From: Candidatus Sivonenia alaskensis PMM_0068
GTDB taxonomy: Bacteria; Cyanobacteriota; Cyanobacteriia; Gloeobacterales; PMM-0068
Direction: 5' to 3'
Assembly: GCA_949127685.1 (NCBI GenBank)
Contig: CASBPW010000156.1
Location: 1 to 22,093 of the forward strand
DNA: 22,093 bases
Position 1 is the first letter of the stretch, and each line of letters begins with the position of its first letter. A program made the translations under genes and the position numbers. Shown here one piece after another: positions 13,969 to 21,651 of the stretch. The notes beneath the pieces were generated by a model. It saw only the letters and a program-made list of their open reading frames with translations, did not search any database and was not told the DNA's origin.

Positions 13969-15483
13969 ATGAACTCTTCCTCTCCCCTCCAATCTACTCG
14001 TGTATTCCTTCAGGAACAGTCGCTCGATGAACGATTGATTCTCTCTTTGCGGAATATTCTTGGGGAGTCTCTGAGAGACATTGTTCCATTGAGTTATGTC
14101 GCTCCTACTTTATATTTAGGGCACTTTAAACCGATTGACCCTGCTGTACAGGTTACCTTAAGCCAAAAGCTGAAGAGCCCTATGGAATGGGTCTTACTGG
14201 ATGCAGAGGATTATGCGTTTTGGCAAGAATGTTGCCATGAGCACTTAAAAGACTTTGAAGATGCCACTCCTGTGCGGCCAACCCCACCATCCAAGGTCAT
14301 GACCACGGTTGGTGCGGACTTAGATGAACGACAGATCTCTGAGCAGGTTCGCCAACTTATCCTGGATGCTCTGGAGTGTCGGGCTTCTGACATTCACTTT
14401 GAACCAATGCCCCAGGGCTTGTTGGTGCGTTTTCGTATAGATGGTCTGCTCAAAGAAGTAGCGCTGATGCCTCCTGCCTTAAGCAAGGTGGTGCTAGCAC
14501 GAGTAAAAGTTCTGGCAGAGTTAGATATTGCAAACCAACGAACGCCCCAGGATGGCCGCTCTACCGAATTCATTGGCCAAGTGGAAGTTGACCTACGGAT
14601 AAGTACCTTACCTTGTTTGCATGGGGAAAAGGCCGTCATCCGTCTTTTGCCAAAAACTCAATCCTTCCAGATTGAAGAAGTAGGCTTTTCCTTTGAGCAA
14701 CTCAAGCGATTTCGCTCATGGTTAGGCTATAGCCAAGGGCTGGTCTTGATCACAGGACCTACGGGTTCAGGAAAAACTAGTACCCTCTACGCGGGTTTAA
14801 TGAATGTACTCACGCCCACGAAAAACATTGTCACCATTGAAGATCCGATTGAGTATCAACTTTCTTCAGTCAACCAGGTCCAGGTTAATCCTAAAGCTGG
14901 TTTAACGTTTGCTTCTGGATTACGGTCTATCTTGCGTCAAGATCCAGACGTGATCATGGTGGGGGAAATCCGAGATTTAGAAACGGCACAGACCGTCTTT
15001 CAAGCTGCAGTGACTGGCCACTTGGTCCTGAGTACCCTGCACACCAATGATGCCCCAAGCACCATTAATCGTCTGTTGGACATGGGAATTGAACCCTATT
15101 TGATTGCCGCTTCTTTGCTGGGGGTGGTAGCGCAGCGTTTGGTTCGGAAGGTCTGTCCCAATTGCTGTCGGGAATATGAGCCTAATCCTTCGGATATTCG
15201 TCGTTTAAACGTCGAAAAGGTCTCTCCCAGGACCCGTTGGCAAAAACCGGTGGGTTGTGATCTGTGCAATCATATGGGCTACCTAGGTCGAGAGGGAATC
15301 TTTGAAATGATGCCTGTAGATGGACCCTTGAGACAAATGATCCGTGACCGTGCCAGTGAGCAACAAATGCGCGTCCATCTGGAACAAAACTTGGGAGAAC
15401 GCTCTCTTAACCAATCAGCGGTACAAAAAGTAATGGAAGGGAAAACTTCTATTGAAGAAGTTCTCAGGGTGGTGACTATTTGA
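13969..15483 (+). CDS. gspE: GspE/PilB-type secretion ATPase
   Basis: A 504-aa hexameric ATPase that would drive assembly of the pilus or pseudopilus from the cytoplasmic side. A short N-terminal domain (1-115) precedes the core. CRASDIHFEPMPQGLLVRFRIDG (137-159) opens the core. Walker A is GPTGSGKTS (263-271), the Asp box is TIEDPIEYQL (289-298), Walker B is PDVIMVGEIRD (326-336) and the His box is TGHLVLSTLHTNDA (349-362). A zinc-binding four-cysteine element is present (VCPNCC at 395-400 and CDLC at 430-433), as in GspE and PilB. Cyanobacterial PilB proteins as I know them are about 670 aa with a larger N-terminus, so this shorter form looks more GspE-like. It is followed after 2 nt by the GspC/PilP-like gene. 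Confidence 0.93.
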   Translation: MNSSSPLQSTRVFLQEQSLDERLILSLRNILGESLRDIVPLSYVAPTLYLGHFKPIDPAVQVTLSQKLKSPMEWVLLDAEDYAFWQECCHEHLKDFEDATPVRPTPPSKVMTTVGADLDERQISEQVRQLILDALECRASDIHFEPMPQGLLVRFRIDGLLKEVALMPPALSKVVLARVKVLAELDIANQRTPQDGRSTEFIGQVEVDLRISTLPCLHGEKAVIRLLPKTQSFQIEEVGFSFEQLKRFRSWLGYSQGLVLITGPTGSGKTSTLYAGLMNVLTPTKNIVTIEDPIEYQLSSVNQVQVNPKAGLTFASGLRSILRQDPDVIMVGEIRDLETAQTVFQAAVTGHLVLSTLHTNDAPSTINRLLDMGIEPYLIAASLLGVVAQRLVRKVCPNCCREYEPNPSDIRRLNVEKVSPRTRWQKPVGCDLCNHMGYLGREGIFEMMPVDGPLRQMIRDRASEQQMRVHLEQNLGERSLNQSAVQKVMEGKTSIEEVLRVVTI

Positions 15484-15485
15484 TT

Positions 15486-16715
15486 ATGACCAAGCTGTTC
15501 CCCACAGAAGACCCTAAGCTACCCCTCGCCCCGTGGGAAGAGTCGTCCCTAGACGCCGACTTTGGCGTGCCCAAGACTCACGAAGAAGAGGTCTTCTACT
15601 TGGGAAACGCGGCCGACGAACAGCCCCCTAGTCTTCAACTACCCGACCGAGGGGTAGAGGCTGGTTTCCCTTTTGCTCCGTGGGAAGAGTCGTCCTCAAG
15701 CGCCGACTTTGACGAATCAAAGACTCACGAAGAAGAGGTCTTCTACTTGGGAGGCGAGGCCGACGAACAGCCCCCTAGTCTTCAACCACCCGACCGAGAG
15801 GTAGAGGCTGGCTTCCCTTGGCAGTCCGGTGGATCCAATCAAAGGACAACATCATCAAAGCCTCTGCCTTGGGAGATCAAAGACACATCTTCTGAACAGT
15901 CGTATCAGAAACAGCCCTCTCCCCAGATCCCCTTTAGTCCCCCTCGGCCGAGTACTTCAAAAAATTTACTTCAGCCCAAAAAATTGACCTCTGACATCTG
16001 GCAAAACATTCCTCTATGGGGCTATGTCACTGCGGCAACTGTCTTTGTTTTGGGAATAGGAGTGGTCTGGACAGCCAATAGTCTTCCCAAGGCTTCAACA
16101 GGCGAGGGGCAGCAAAGTGCCATCGAAGGAAAAAATAGTGCCGGCGGAACAGGAGCTTCTAGCTCATCCATGCCCGTACGTCCCATGCGGTCTCGGGTCG
16201 CACCCGGATCAGCCTCGAATGAGGCCTCTAAGCCTGGGTATATGCCAGCGGCTACTCCTGCGAGGACAACGGCTCCATCCTTCCCCAATGAACGTCTGAA
16301 TTCGGCGGATTCCACTTCCTCAACCGAAACTAGTTCTGAATCTTCCAGTGCCACCACTTCCCTGCCTCCGGCTAGTTCTGCAGCGGCTGGAGCAGAGGGG
16401 GGACCCCAAAATCCTTTTTCGCCCGCTTATCCTGCGCCAAAGCCTGCGGAGCAACCAAAACCAACCTTAGCACCACCTCCTATAAAGCCTTTACCCTTAC
16501 CTCCACCGCCCAAAGTGCTACCGGCTCTACTTTCTCTAGTGGGAGTAGCTACGGATGGAAAGACAAAATTAGCGATCGTACGCGTTGGGGATCAGCCCCT
16601 CACGGCGGAAGCGCAAGTTGGTGCAAAAATAGAGGGCTGGACGGTCACCGCTATCAGCGATGAGACCCTTACCCTCCGCAAAGGTAAACAACGACAGGTG
16701 CTTAGGCTACCATGA
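15486..16715 (+). CDS. GspC/PilP-like inner-membrane protein with duplicated cytoplasmic motif
   Basis: A 409-aa bitopic protein. Residues 1-175 are cytoplasmic and acidic and hold two near-identical 49-aa repeats (APWEESS...THEEEVFYLG...PDR...), then further PW-containing pieces (FPWQSGG, LPWEIKD). One membrane helix follows (GYVTAATVFVLGIGVVW, about 178-194), then a long Ser/Pro/Ala-rich periplasmic linker and a small C-terminal domain (about 345-409) reading LLSLVGVATDGKTKLAIVRVGD and IEGWTVTAISDETLTLRKG. That last domain resembles the homology region of GspC/PilP, which docks on the secretin N-domains and links it to the motor platform. The ATG at 15486 lies 2 nt after the ATPase stop, and the gene overlaps the secretin start by 4 nt (ATGA). 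A TTG at 15480 is an alternative start. The family assignment rests on architecture plus position. Confidence 0.72.
   Translation: MTKLFPTEDPKLPLAPWEESSLDADFGVPKTHEEEVFYLGNAADEQPPSLQLPDRGVEAGFPFAPWEESSSSADFDESKTHEEEVFYLGGEADEQPPSLQPPDREVEAGFPWQSGGSNQRTTSSKPLPWEIKDTSSEQSYQKQPSPQIPFSPPRPSTSKNLLQPKKLTSDIWQNIPLWGYVTAATVFVLGIGVVWTANSLPKASTGEGQQSAIEGKNSAGGTGASSSSMPVRPMRSRVAPGSASNEASKPGYMPAATPARTTAPSFPNERLNSADSTSSTETSSESSSATTSLPPASSAAAGAEGGPQNPFSPAYPAPKPAEQPKPTLAPPPIKPLPLPPPPKVLPALLSLVGVATDGKTKLAIVRVGDQPLTAEAQVGAKIEGWTVTAISDETLTLRKGKQRQVLRLP
15519..15812 (+). repeat. Tandem duplication, 2 x 147 bp, in frame
   Basis: CCGTGGGAAGAGTCGTCC occurs at 15531 and again at 15678, exactly 147 bp apart. Long identical blocks follow at the same offset (for example AAGACTCACGAAGAAGAGGT and GACGAACAGCCCCCTAG). 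The unit encodes 49 residues, so the frame is kept. Differences are few and mostly clustered, which points to a recent duplication. The unit is too long and only twofold, so it is not a CRISPR array. The exact borders could shift by several bases. Confidence 0.9.
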
Positions 16716-18727
16716 ACAAGAAAATGCTTGGTTCTACCTTGACTGTTTTAGGGATATTGCTCTCTACTCAGCTCCCTCTCCTAGCGGCTCCTGTCCTCAC
16801 CCAATTAAATCCCACCGCTAATGGCTTGGAACTATCTGCCAATGAGTCTCCACTGAGCTATCGCGTCCTTAAGCAAGATGCCAAACAGGTCATTGTGCTC
16901 TTACCTGGGGCAAAGTTAGGTTCTCTCAGCTCTCAATACACGGCGAATATAGGACAGGTCAAACTAGCAGAGAATGCCCAAGGGGTCCAGATGACCGTGG
17001 ATTTTGCCAGTAATGGATTGGCTTATATCTTTCGCATGAACAAACAGAATTCTGTGCTTATGTTGGAGTCGATCAAGCCTGCTGAAGGGATCGCGAAAGC
17101 TTTGAATAATCCCTCTCTATCCGTACAGCCCGCCTCCTCTCAATCTTCTAAAGTTGGCCCACGGGTCAATCTCAAGGTGCGAGATGGAGAGGTGCGGGAC
17201 GCTTTAACCCTGTTGAGCCGAGTTTCTAAGACCAGTATCGTTACCAACCAGGCAGTAACAGGGAAAGTTACGCTGAACTTAGAAAACACCACGTTTGATG
17301 AAGCCCTAAAATCTTTGACGAGCGCTGCAGGCCTCCGTAGTGAGAAAGTAGGGGATGTTTTCGTGGTCAGCCAGCCTGCTTCTCAGCAGCCTAACGTCTC
17401 CGGTGGAGGCGGGAATAGCCCTAATCCCTTGCGATCTTTGAACCCGAATGAATTCCAAGGAGATCCTGGGCGCCGATTGGTTTCAGTTATTGCTAATTCC
17501 ACGCCTCTGAATGTAACCCTGCAAGAAATGGCTAACCAGGTGGGTGTGGATATTGTCATTAATGGGGAGTTGACGGAGCCCGTGACAGCCCGCTTAGTTT
17601 CTAGACCGTTCGAAGATGCTTTAAAGCAACTGCTGCTCGGTACGAACTTTGGTTTCATCCGCGATGGAGATACCTATCGCGTCGGAGATGCTACCCCTGG
17701 CTCACCTGCAGCCCGTAATTTTGATGATGTGCAAGTAATTAAGCTAGCCTATAGCGATGCAAAAGATGTCCTAGCTGCTCTTCCCCCTGATACCCGTGCT
17801 CAAGGGATTAAGGTAGATGCTGCCCGTAATGCCTTGATTGTCTCAGGCCCCTCTAATTTCCAGGCCAGTATCAAACGTTTTGTGCAAACGGTTGACACTC
17901 CGATTCAGCAAGTTAGTTTCTCTGTCAAAGCTTTTCAGTTAGATGAGGGGGGTAGCAGGGAATTTGATGTTCTGAAAGGCGCTGATTTAAGCTTAGGAGC
18001 CGTAGCTACTAATACTGCTGTAACTCCTCTCAGTTTGGCAGGCCTGATTGCGGGAAATAGTGTTGACACTTATAACAACATCGCTCGTTCATTGAGCATT
18101 GTTAATGGACTTATAAATGAGAATAAGGGGAGAGTTTTAACGGATACCAAATTGACCACTATGAGTGGGCAGAAAGCTTCCATAGATGTGGGGGAAGATA
18201 TCAATGTACGGGTCACACAGCCAATCTCTGTAGGGGCTACTTCATCTCTCAGTACCCAGTTCCAGACCATTCGCGCAGGTAATGTGATCGAAATTGAGCC
18301 TGTAATTCGCGGAGATGGGAAAGTGTTTGCTTCCATATCCATTGAAGCCTCTGCTCCTACGAGAAGAACCCTGCTTCCGGATGTAGCCCCTGATATAAAA
18401 CGTAGAAAAATAACGAATAAGTTGATTCTGGAAGATGGTCAGACCCTAGAAATTGGGGGTTTGCTTCAGCAGACTATTAGAGAGACCAAACGACGTTTGC
18501 CCCTTTTTGGATATTTGCCGCTTGTCGGAGAGCTCTTCAGCGATACGGGAGAAGAAAAGGAGAATACTGAGCTCTTGGTTTATATCACTCCCTACCTCAG
18601 CCGGGCTCCTCAAGCTTCTGTCCCCACCCTAGAACCAGCCCTTAAACAGCAGCCTTCTGTCCCTGCTATTTCGCTTCCCCCGCAGTCAGGACTACCACAA
18701 CAACCTACTACGGCTAAACCTAATTAG
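16712..18727 (+). CDS. Secretin (GspD/PilQ family outer-membrane channel)
   Basis: A 671-aa secretin forming the multimeric outer-membrane gate. A Sec signal peptide (1-26, LPLLAA) is followed by an N-terminal beta domain (27-125) that could be an AMIN-like cell-wall-binding region as in PilQ. Two STN-like repeats come next (VNLKVRDGEVRDALTLLSR... at 152-220, and ANSTPLNVTLQEMANQVGV... at 261-325). A secretin N1-type domain follows (QVIKLAYSDAKDVLAALPPD, 341-396). The C-terminal secretin domain has GRVLTDTKLTTMSGQKASIDVGE (473-495) and the family signature PLFGYLPLVGELFS (597-610). A Pro/Gln-rich tail ends the protein and no pilotin-type lipobox is seen. The start overlaps the upstream gene by 4 nt. 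The stop overlaps the convergent gene's stop by 8 bp. Confidence 0.93.
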   Translation: MNKKMLGSTLTVLGILLSTQLPLLAAPVLTQLNPTANGLELSANESPLSYRVLKQDAKQVIVLLPGAKLGSLSSQYTANIGQVKLAENAQGVQMTVDFASNGLAYIFRMNKQNSVLMLESIKPAEGIAKALNNPSLSVQPASSQSSKVGPRVNLKVRDGEVRDALTLLSRVSKTSIVTNQAVTGKVTLNLENTTFDEALKSLTSAAGLRSEKVGDVFVVSQPASQQPNVSGGGGNSPNPLRSLNPNEFQGDPGRRLVSVIANSTPLNVTLQEMANQVGVDIVINGELTEPVTARLVSRPFEDALKQLLLGTNFGFIRDGDTYRVGDATPGSPAARNFDDVQVIKLAYSDAKDVLAALPPDTRAQGIKVDAARNALIVSGPSNFQASIKRFVQTVDTPIQQVSFSVKAFQLDEGGSREFDVLKGADLSLGAVATNTAVTPLSLAGLIAGNSVDTYNNIARSLSIVNGLINENKGRVLTDTKLTTMSGQKASIDVGEDINVRVTQPISVGATSSLSTQFQTIRAGNVIEIEPVIRGDGKVFASISIEASAPTRRTLLPDVAPDIKRRKITNKLILEDGQTLEIGGLLQQTIRETKRRLPLFGYLPLVGELFSDTGEEKENTELLVYITPYLSRAPQASVPTLEPALKQQPSVPAISLPPQSGLPQQPTTAKPN

Positions 18728-19451
18728 CCTCCGGACTTGGACTCGGGGCATTTTCCCCAATATGTTGCTGGATGGTGTAGGCTTGCATCCCCTGGAGCAC
18801 CGCAAGTTCTGAAAATGCCTCGGTTAGTTTTGCGTGGGCTTCATCGCTCACGCTAGCTTCAATGCGCTTCATCAGGTCAGTTACCCGTTCTCCCTGCCCT
18901 TGAATCTCCTCTGGGTCAATCCGGCCATCTGCAATAGCCCGTTGCCACGATTCCATACGCTGGAAGAATTGGGCCGAATACACTTCGCTAGTCTCTTCGT
19001 TAAACCAAGTCGTGGGTAACTCTGCTGGAGTCGAAGGCACAGGCGGAGCTTGTTCCGTGGACGAACTCCCGGTGGGCAGAGCCGACTCGATGACTTGCCA
19101 GACTTCTTTATCGAACTGGTACTGTTCCCACGTACCCCAGGCGGCGGGTAAGACTAAAGGCAAAAAGAGCAATAAGCCAATACCTGCGACGAAAAGCTTG
19201 TCGGCCCAGGCTCCAGCTCCGATCTTGACTTCGAGGGATTGATCGGGTAGGGGCTTGATTTGAATGGTCAAAGCAGCGGCGAGACCGACGGCTACGCGCC
19301 AAATATCATCTCGGTAGCCTTGAATAACCAGGCTACCATCCGGTAAACGAAGCAGCTGTGTTTCATATTCATGGCTCACAAACCAAAGCCGCATTTTCTC
19401 TGCCAGGTCTTGAGCCGTCAGCCCTGGGGCGTAGTAAGTTCTTGTTTGCAT
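18720..19451 (-). CDS. Unrecognised two-module membrane protein (fusion form)
   Basis: A 243-aa protein I do not recognise. Residues 1-130 form a membrane module: a beta/alpha start with YETQLLRLPDGSLVIQGYRDD, then GLAAALT, IGAGAWADK, one strong hydrophobic segment (LFVAGIGLLLFLPLVLPAAWG) and a helix ending ALPTG. A Pro/Ser-rich linker (131-148) leads to a helical module (about 149-243) with WFNEE, FFQRMESWQRAIADGRIDPEEI and ELAVLQGMQAYT. Each module has a separate homologue in the two genes just upstream, so this gene is a natural fusion of them. GAGGAAG lies 8 nt before the ATG. It is the last gene of a three-gene operon, 12 nt after its neighbour, and its stop shares a palindrome with the secretin stop. 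Confidence 0.82.
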   Translation of the reverse strand: MQTRTYYAPGLTAQDLAEKMRLWFVSHEYETQLLRLPDGSLVIQGYRDDIWRVAVGLAAALTIQIKPLPDQSLEVKIGAGAWADKLFVAGIGLLLFLPLVLPAAWGTWEQYQFDKEVWQVIESALPTGSSSTEQAPPVPSTPAELPTTWFNEETSEVYSAQFFQRMESWQRAIADGRIDPEEIQGQGERVTDLMKRIEASVSDEAHAKLTEAFSELAVLQGMQAYTIQQHIGENAPSPSPEAN

Positions 19452-19463
19452 AGCAATTCTTCC

Positions 19464-19907
19464 TCAGGGTGTTAACTTAACGGGCTGGAAAGGTGGCGTA
19501 GGAACCTGGACAGCCACCTCGACGGCCCCAGGGAGGCGTTGGGAGATGTATGTCCAGAGTTTGTCTTCGAGATTATCCTGCTTCCAAACCCCATAGACGG
19601 CGGAAAAGGCAAAGGGAGCGAACAAAAAGACACCTGCAATGCCTGCTAAATATTTGTCCATCCAACTACTGGCTCCGATGGAAATGGTCAACGCACCATC
19701 GGGCTGTGTCCCCACGGTGGCGGTGAGCGCCGCCGAAAGCCCAAAGAAAAAGCGGATAAGATTGTCTTTGCGCCCTTGAATGATGAAGGTATTTTCAGGA
19801 CCGAGAAGGGTCTGGGTTTCGAAGCCTTCGGAACGGAACCATGACTCAATGGAAGTGGCCAGATATTGAGACGAAGTATCTGGAATTTGATAGGCTTTGA
19901 CTTTCAT
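19464..19907 (-). CDS. Unrecognised membrane module protein (stand-alone)
   Basis: A 147-aa protein homologous to the N-terminal module of the 243-aa neighbour. Shared landmarks are FETQTLLGPENTFIIQGRKD, GLSAALT, IGASSWMDK, a hydrophobic segment (AGIAGVFLFAPFAFSAVYG) and W-x-Q just after it. It ends in a Pro-rich tail (VPTPPFQPVKLTP) at the point where the fusion protein has its linker, so the helical module is absent rather than cut off by a frameshift. It probably has a cytosolic N-terminal domain and one or two membrane passes. AGGAA lies 8 nt before the ATG. The intergenic gaps to both neighbours are 12 nt. The function is unknown. Confidence 0.82.
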   Translation of the reverse strand: MKVKAYQIPDTSSQYLATSIESWFRSEGFETQTLLGPENTFIIQGRKDNLIRFFFGLSAALTATVGTQPDGALTISIGASSWMDKYLAGIAGVFLFAPFAFSAVYGVWKQDNLEDKLWTYISQRLPGAVEVAVQVPTPPFQPVKLTP

Positions 19908-19919
19908 GGTGATAATTCC

Positions 19920-20210
19920 TTACTGACTTTTCTGCAGGGAACTGGTGACGGCAGAAGCTTGCATTGCCTGTAGCACCGCCATTTCATACAGTGTTTCTGT
20001 GATCATCTGGCGTTCAGCCTCGCTTACAAGAGGCTCCACTACCTTCAGCAATGCAATCACCTTACTGGCTTGGTCGCGAATTTCTTCAGGGGTGATCTTA
20101 CCGTCCGCTATTGCCTGCTGCCAAGAATCCATACGCTGAAAATATTCAGATAGGTGTAAGGGGCCTTTTTCCTGGTCAAACCAGCTAATACGCGATGATT
20201 CCTCTACCAT
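19920..20210 (-). CDS. Unrecognised helical module protein (stand-alone)
   Basis: A 96-aa soluble, mostly helical protein homologous to the C-terminal module of the 243-aa gene. Both carry WF near the start, then F-Q-R-M-x-S-W-Q-x-A-I-A-D-G (here YFQRMDSWQQAIADGKITPEEI, about 23-44) and E-x-A-V-L-Q-x-M-Q-A (76-84). No membrane segment or metal-binding pattern is seen. It is the first gene of the operon, with AAGGAA immediately before the ATG and GGGAG further upstream. It may bind the membrane module in trans, as the fusion suggests. The function is unknown. Confidence 0.8.
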   Translation of the reverse strand: MVEESSRISWFDQEKGPLHLSEYFQRMDSWQQAIADGKITPEEIRDQASKVIALLKVVEPLVSEAERQMITETLYEMAVLQAMQASAVTSSLQKSQ

Positions 20211-20282
20211 TTCCTTCGTTCTCCCTAGGAAAGTCCGTCGCTTTCAATGTACATCAGGAACTTAGCATTGCTTGGCCTTATA

Positions 20283-20300
20283 TTCCTCTACCTTGAGGAA
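20283..20300. promoter_or_regulatory. Short perfect dyad in a divergent intergenic region
   Basis: TTCCTC (20283-20288) and GAGGAA (20295-20300) form a 6-bp inverted repeat with a 6-bp spacer in the 189-bp gap between the three-gene operon and the divergent AI-2E-family gene. A second dyad, GAAGCTA near 20331 and TAGCTTC near 20369, flanks the leader of the latter. Either could be an operator or RNA hairpin. Neither is strong evidence alone. Confidence 0.25.
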
Positions 20301-20399
20301 GAGCTGAAAGGCATAGCGCGCGAGCAGAACAGAAGCTAGTCTAGCAATAAGGAGCTCGGAAAATAAAGTAGCTTCCCGAAAGTAAGGTCAAAGAATTTT

Positions 20400-21455
20400 G
20401 TGACCAACAAAAACCAACTAGCTATTCTATTAGTGACCGTGCTCCTCCTTTGGGGGGCTCTGTTAGTTTTGGCTCCTTTCCTAAGCGCTATTTGCTGGGC
20501 CACGATCTTAGCCGTAGTCACTTGGCCGCTTTATGAAAAACTGCAAGGCTTCTTGGGAAAACGTCCGGTTTTGTCTGCGCTAGTGATGACCCTTCTGGTA
20601 TTTCTAGGGATATTTCTGCCTCTGGTTTTTATTGGACTTCTCCTGGCCGAACAGGTTACGGATGTTGCTAGAACATTTAGGCTCAACTCGCTTTCTACAC
20701 AGATAGACAATCTGGTTGCTAGTTCCCAGCAAGTACCTTGGATAGGGCCACAGCTCTATACCTTGTTACAAGACCAAGGACTACAGCTACAAGAGGAATT
20801 ACGCAGCCAAATTGGGGGGATCTTGAAGTTTCTGTCCAGTGTGGGGCAGCAAGTGGCTCAAAGTTTTGTTACACTCGGCCTGACCGTTTTCATTAGTTTC
20901 TTTTTCTATATCCACGGCGATACTTGGGTGACTCAGGGTCAGCGCAGTTTATATCGCTTGGGCGGAGACCCCTTAGCTTCTCTACTGAACCCTTTGGCAA
21001 ATACCGTGCGGGTTGTAGTCCTGGGTTTGACCTTAACGTCTATAGTCCAAGGTTTTCTGGCTGGTTTGGGTTTCTGGGTAATCGGTATTAAAGGAGCCGT
21101 AATTTGGGGACTTGTCACCACCTTGCTGGCCATTATTCAGATTCCCACGTTCTTCGTGTGGCTACCTTGGGGACTCTGGCTGATTTTTGCCGGTCAACTC
21201 TGGCAGGGGCTCGCGCTGTTTGCTTGGGGCGCTTTCGTTGTGAGCACAATTGATAATTTCTTGAAACCTGTATTCATCAGTCAGGGTGCAGGGATCCCTT
21301 TTTTAGCCGTACTTTTTGGCGTCTTGGGAGGGGTGCTCGCTTTCGGGACGCTAGGCATTATTCTGGGGCCTGTCATCTTATCGGTTCTTCTCACCCTCTG
21401 GCAGCGATGGGTGGACTCTGGAGAAACTGAGGAGAACGAAAGCCTCTCTGCTTGA
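20400..21455 (+). CDS. AI-2E family transporter (PF01594-like)
   Basis: A 351-aa inner-membrane protein with about seven to eight hydrophobic segments. The first pair is LAILLVTVLLLWGALLVLAPFL and AICWATILAVVTWPLYEKL, and a further segment, ALVMTLLVFLGIFLPLVFIGLLLAEQV, follows. A soluble loop (about 90-155) comes next, then FVTLGLTVFISFFFYIHG and the conserved GLTLTSIVQGFLAGLGFWVIGI and FLKPVFISQGAGIPFLAVLFGVLGGV regions with GPVILSVLLTLW at the end. This is the AI-2E transporter / YdiK-PerM family. Despite the name, members include efflux and Na/H antiport-type proteins, so the substrate is open. The start is a GTG at 20400 with AAGG 12 nt upstream; no ATG fits the N-terminus better. Confidence 0.9.
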   Translation: MTNKNQLAILLVTVLLLWGALLVLAPFLSAICWATILAVVTWPLYEKLQGFLGKRPVLSALVMTLLVFLGIFLPLVFIGLLLAEQVTDVARTFRLNSLSTQIDNLVASSQQVPWIGPQLYTLLQDQGLQLQEELRSQIGGILKFLSSVGQQVAQSFVTLGLTVFISFFFYIHGDTWVTQGQRSLYRLGGDPLASLLNPLANTVRVVVLGLTLTSIVQGFLAGLGFWVIGIKGAVIWGLVTTLLAIIQIPTFFVWLPWGLWLIFAGQLWQGLALFAWGAFVVSTIDNFLKPVFISQGAGIPFLAVLFGVLGGVLAFGTLGIILGPVILSVLLTLWQRWVDSGETEENESLSA

Positions 21456-21486
21456 AGGCATGAACTTTTGTAGCTAGATGAAGCTA

Positions 21487-21530
21487 GATCCATCGGCTTT
21501 GCACATAATGCAAAAAGAAGCCTTTGGATC
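21487..21530 (+). terminator. Extended stem-loop after the AI-2E-family gene
   Basis: A 44-nt hairpin begins 32 nt after the stop. GATCCA pairs with TGGATC, GGCTT with AAGCC, and the apex TTTGCA with TGCAAA around a CATAA loop, with small internal bulges. There is no T-run directly after it (AAAATTATCAAGTTTTT follows), so it may be a processed 3' end or mRNA-stabilising structure rather than a classic intrinsic terminator. Confidence 0.45.
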
Positions 21531-21651
21531 AAAATTATCAAGTTTTTCCTCTGAAAAGCACGATAGAGACAAGAACCTACTAGAGATTAGTTTTGAATCG
21601 TTGAAGATTACCGCGAATCCTAATTGATTAAGTCATTTAAAAGAGAAAGCC

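Noticed and set aside
15519..15812. Repeat array as CRISPR
   Set aside because: Only two units of 147 bp, in frame within a coding gene, with no spacers and no cas genes.
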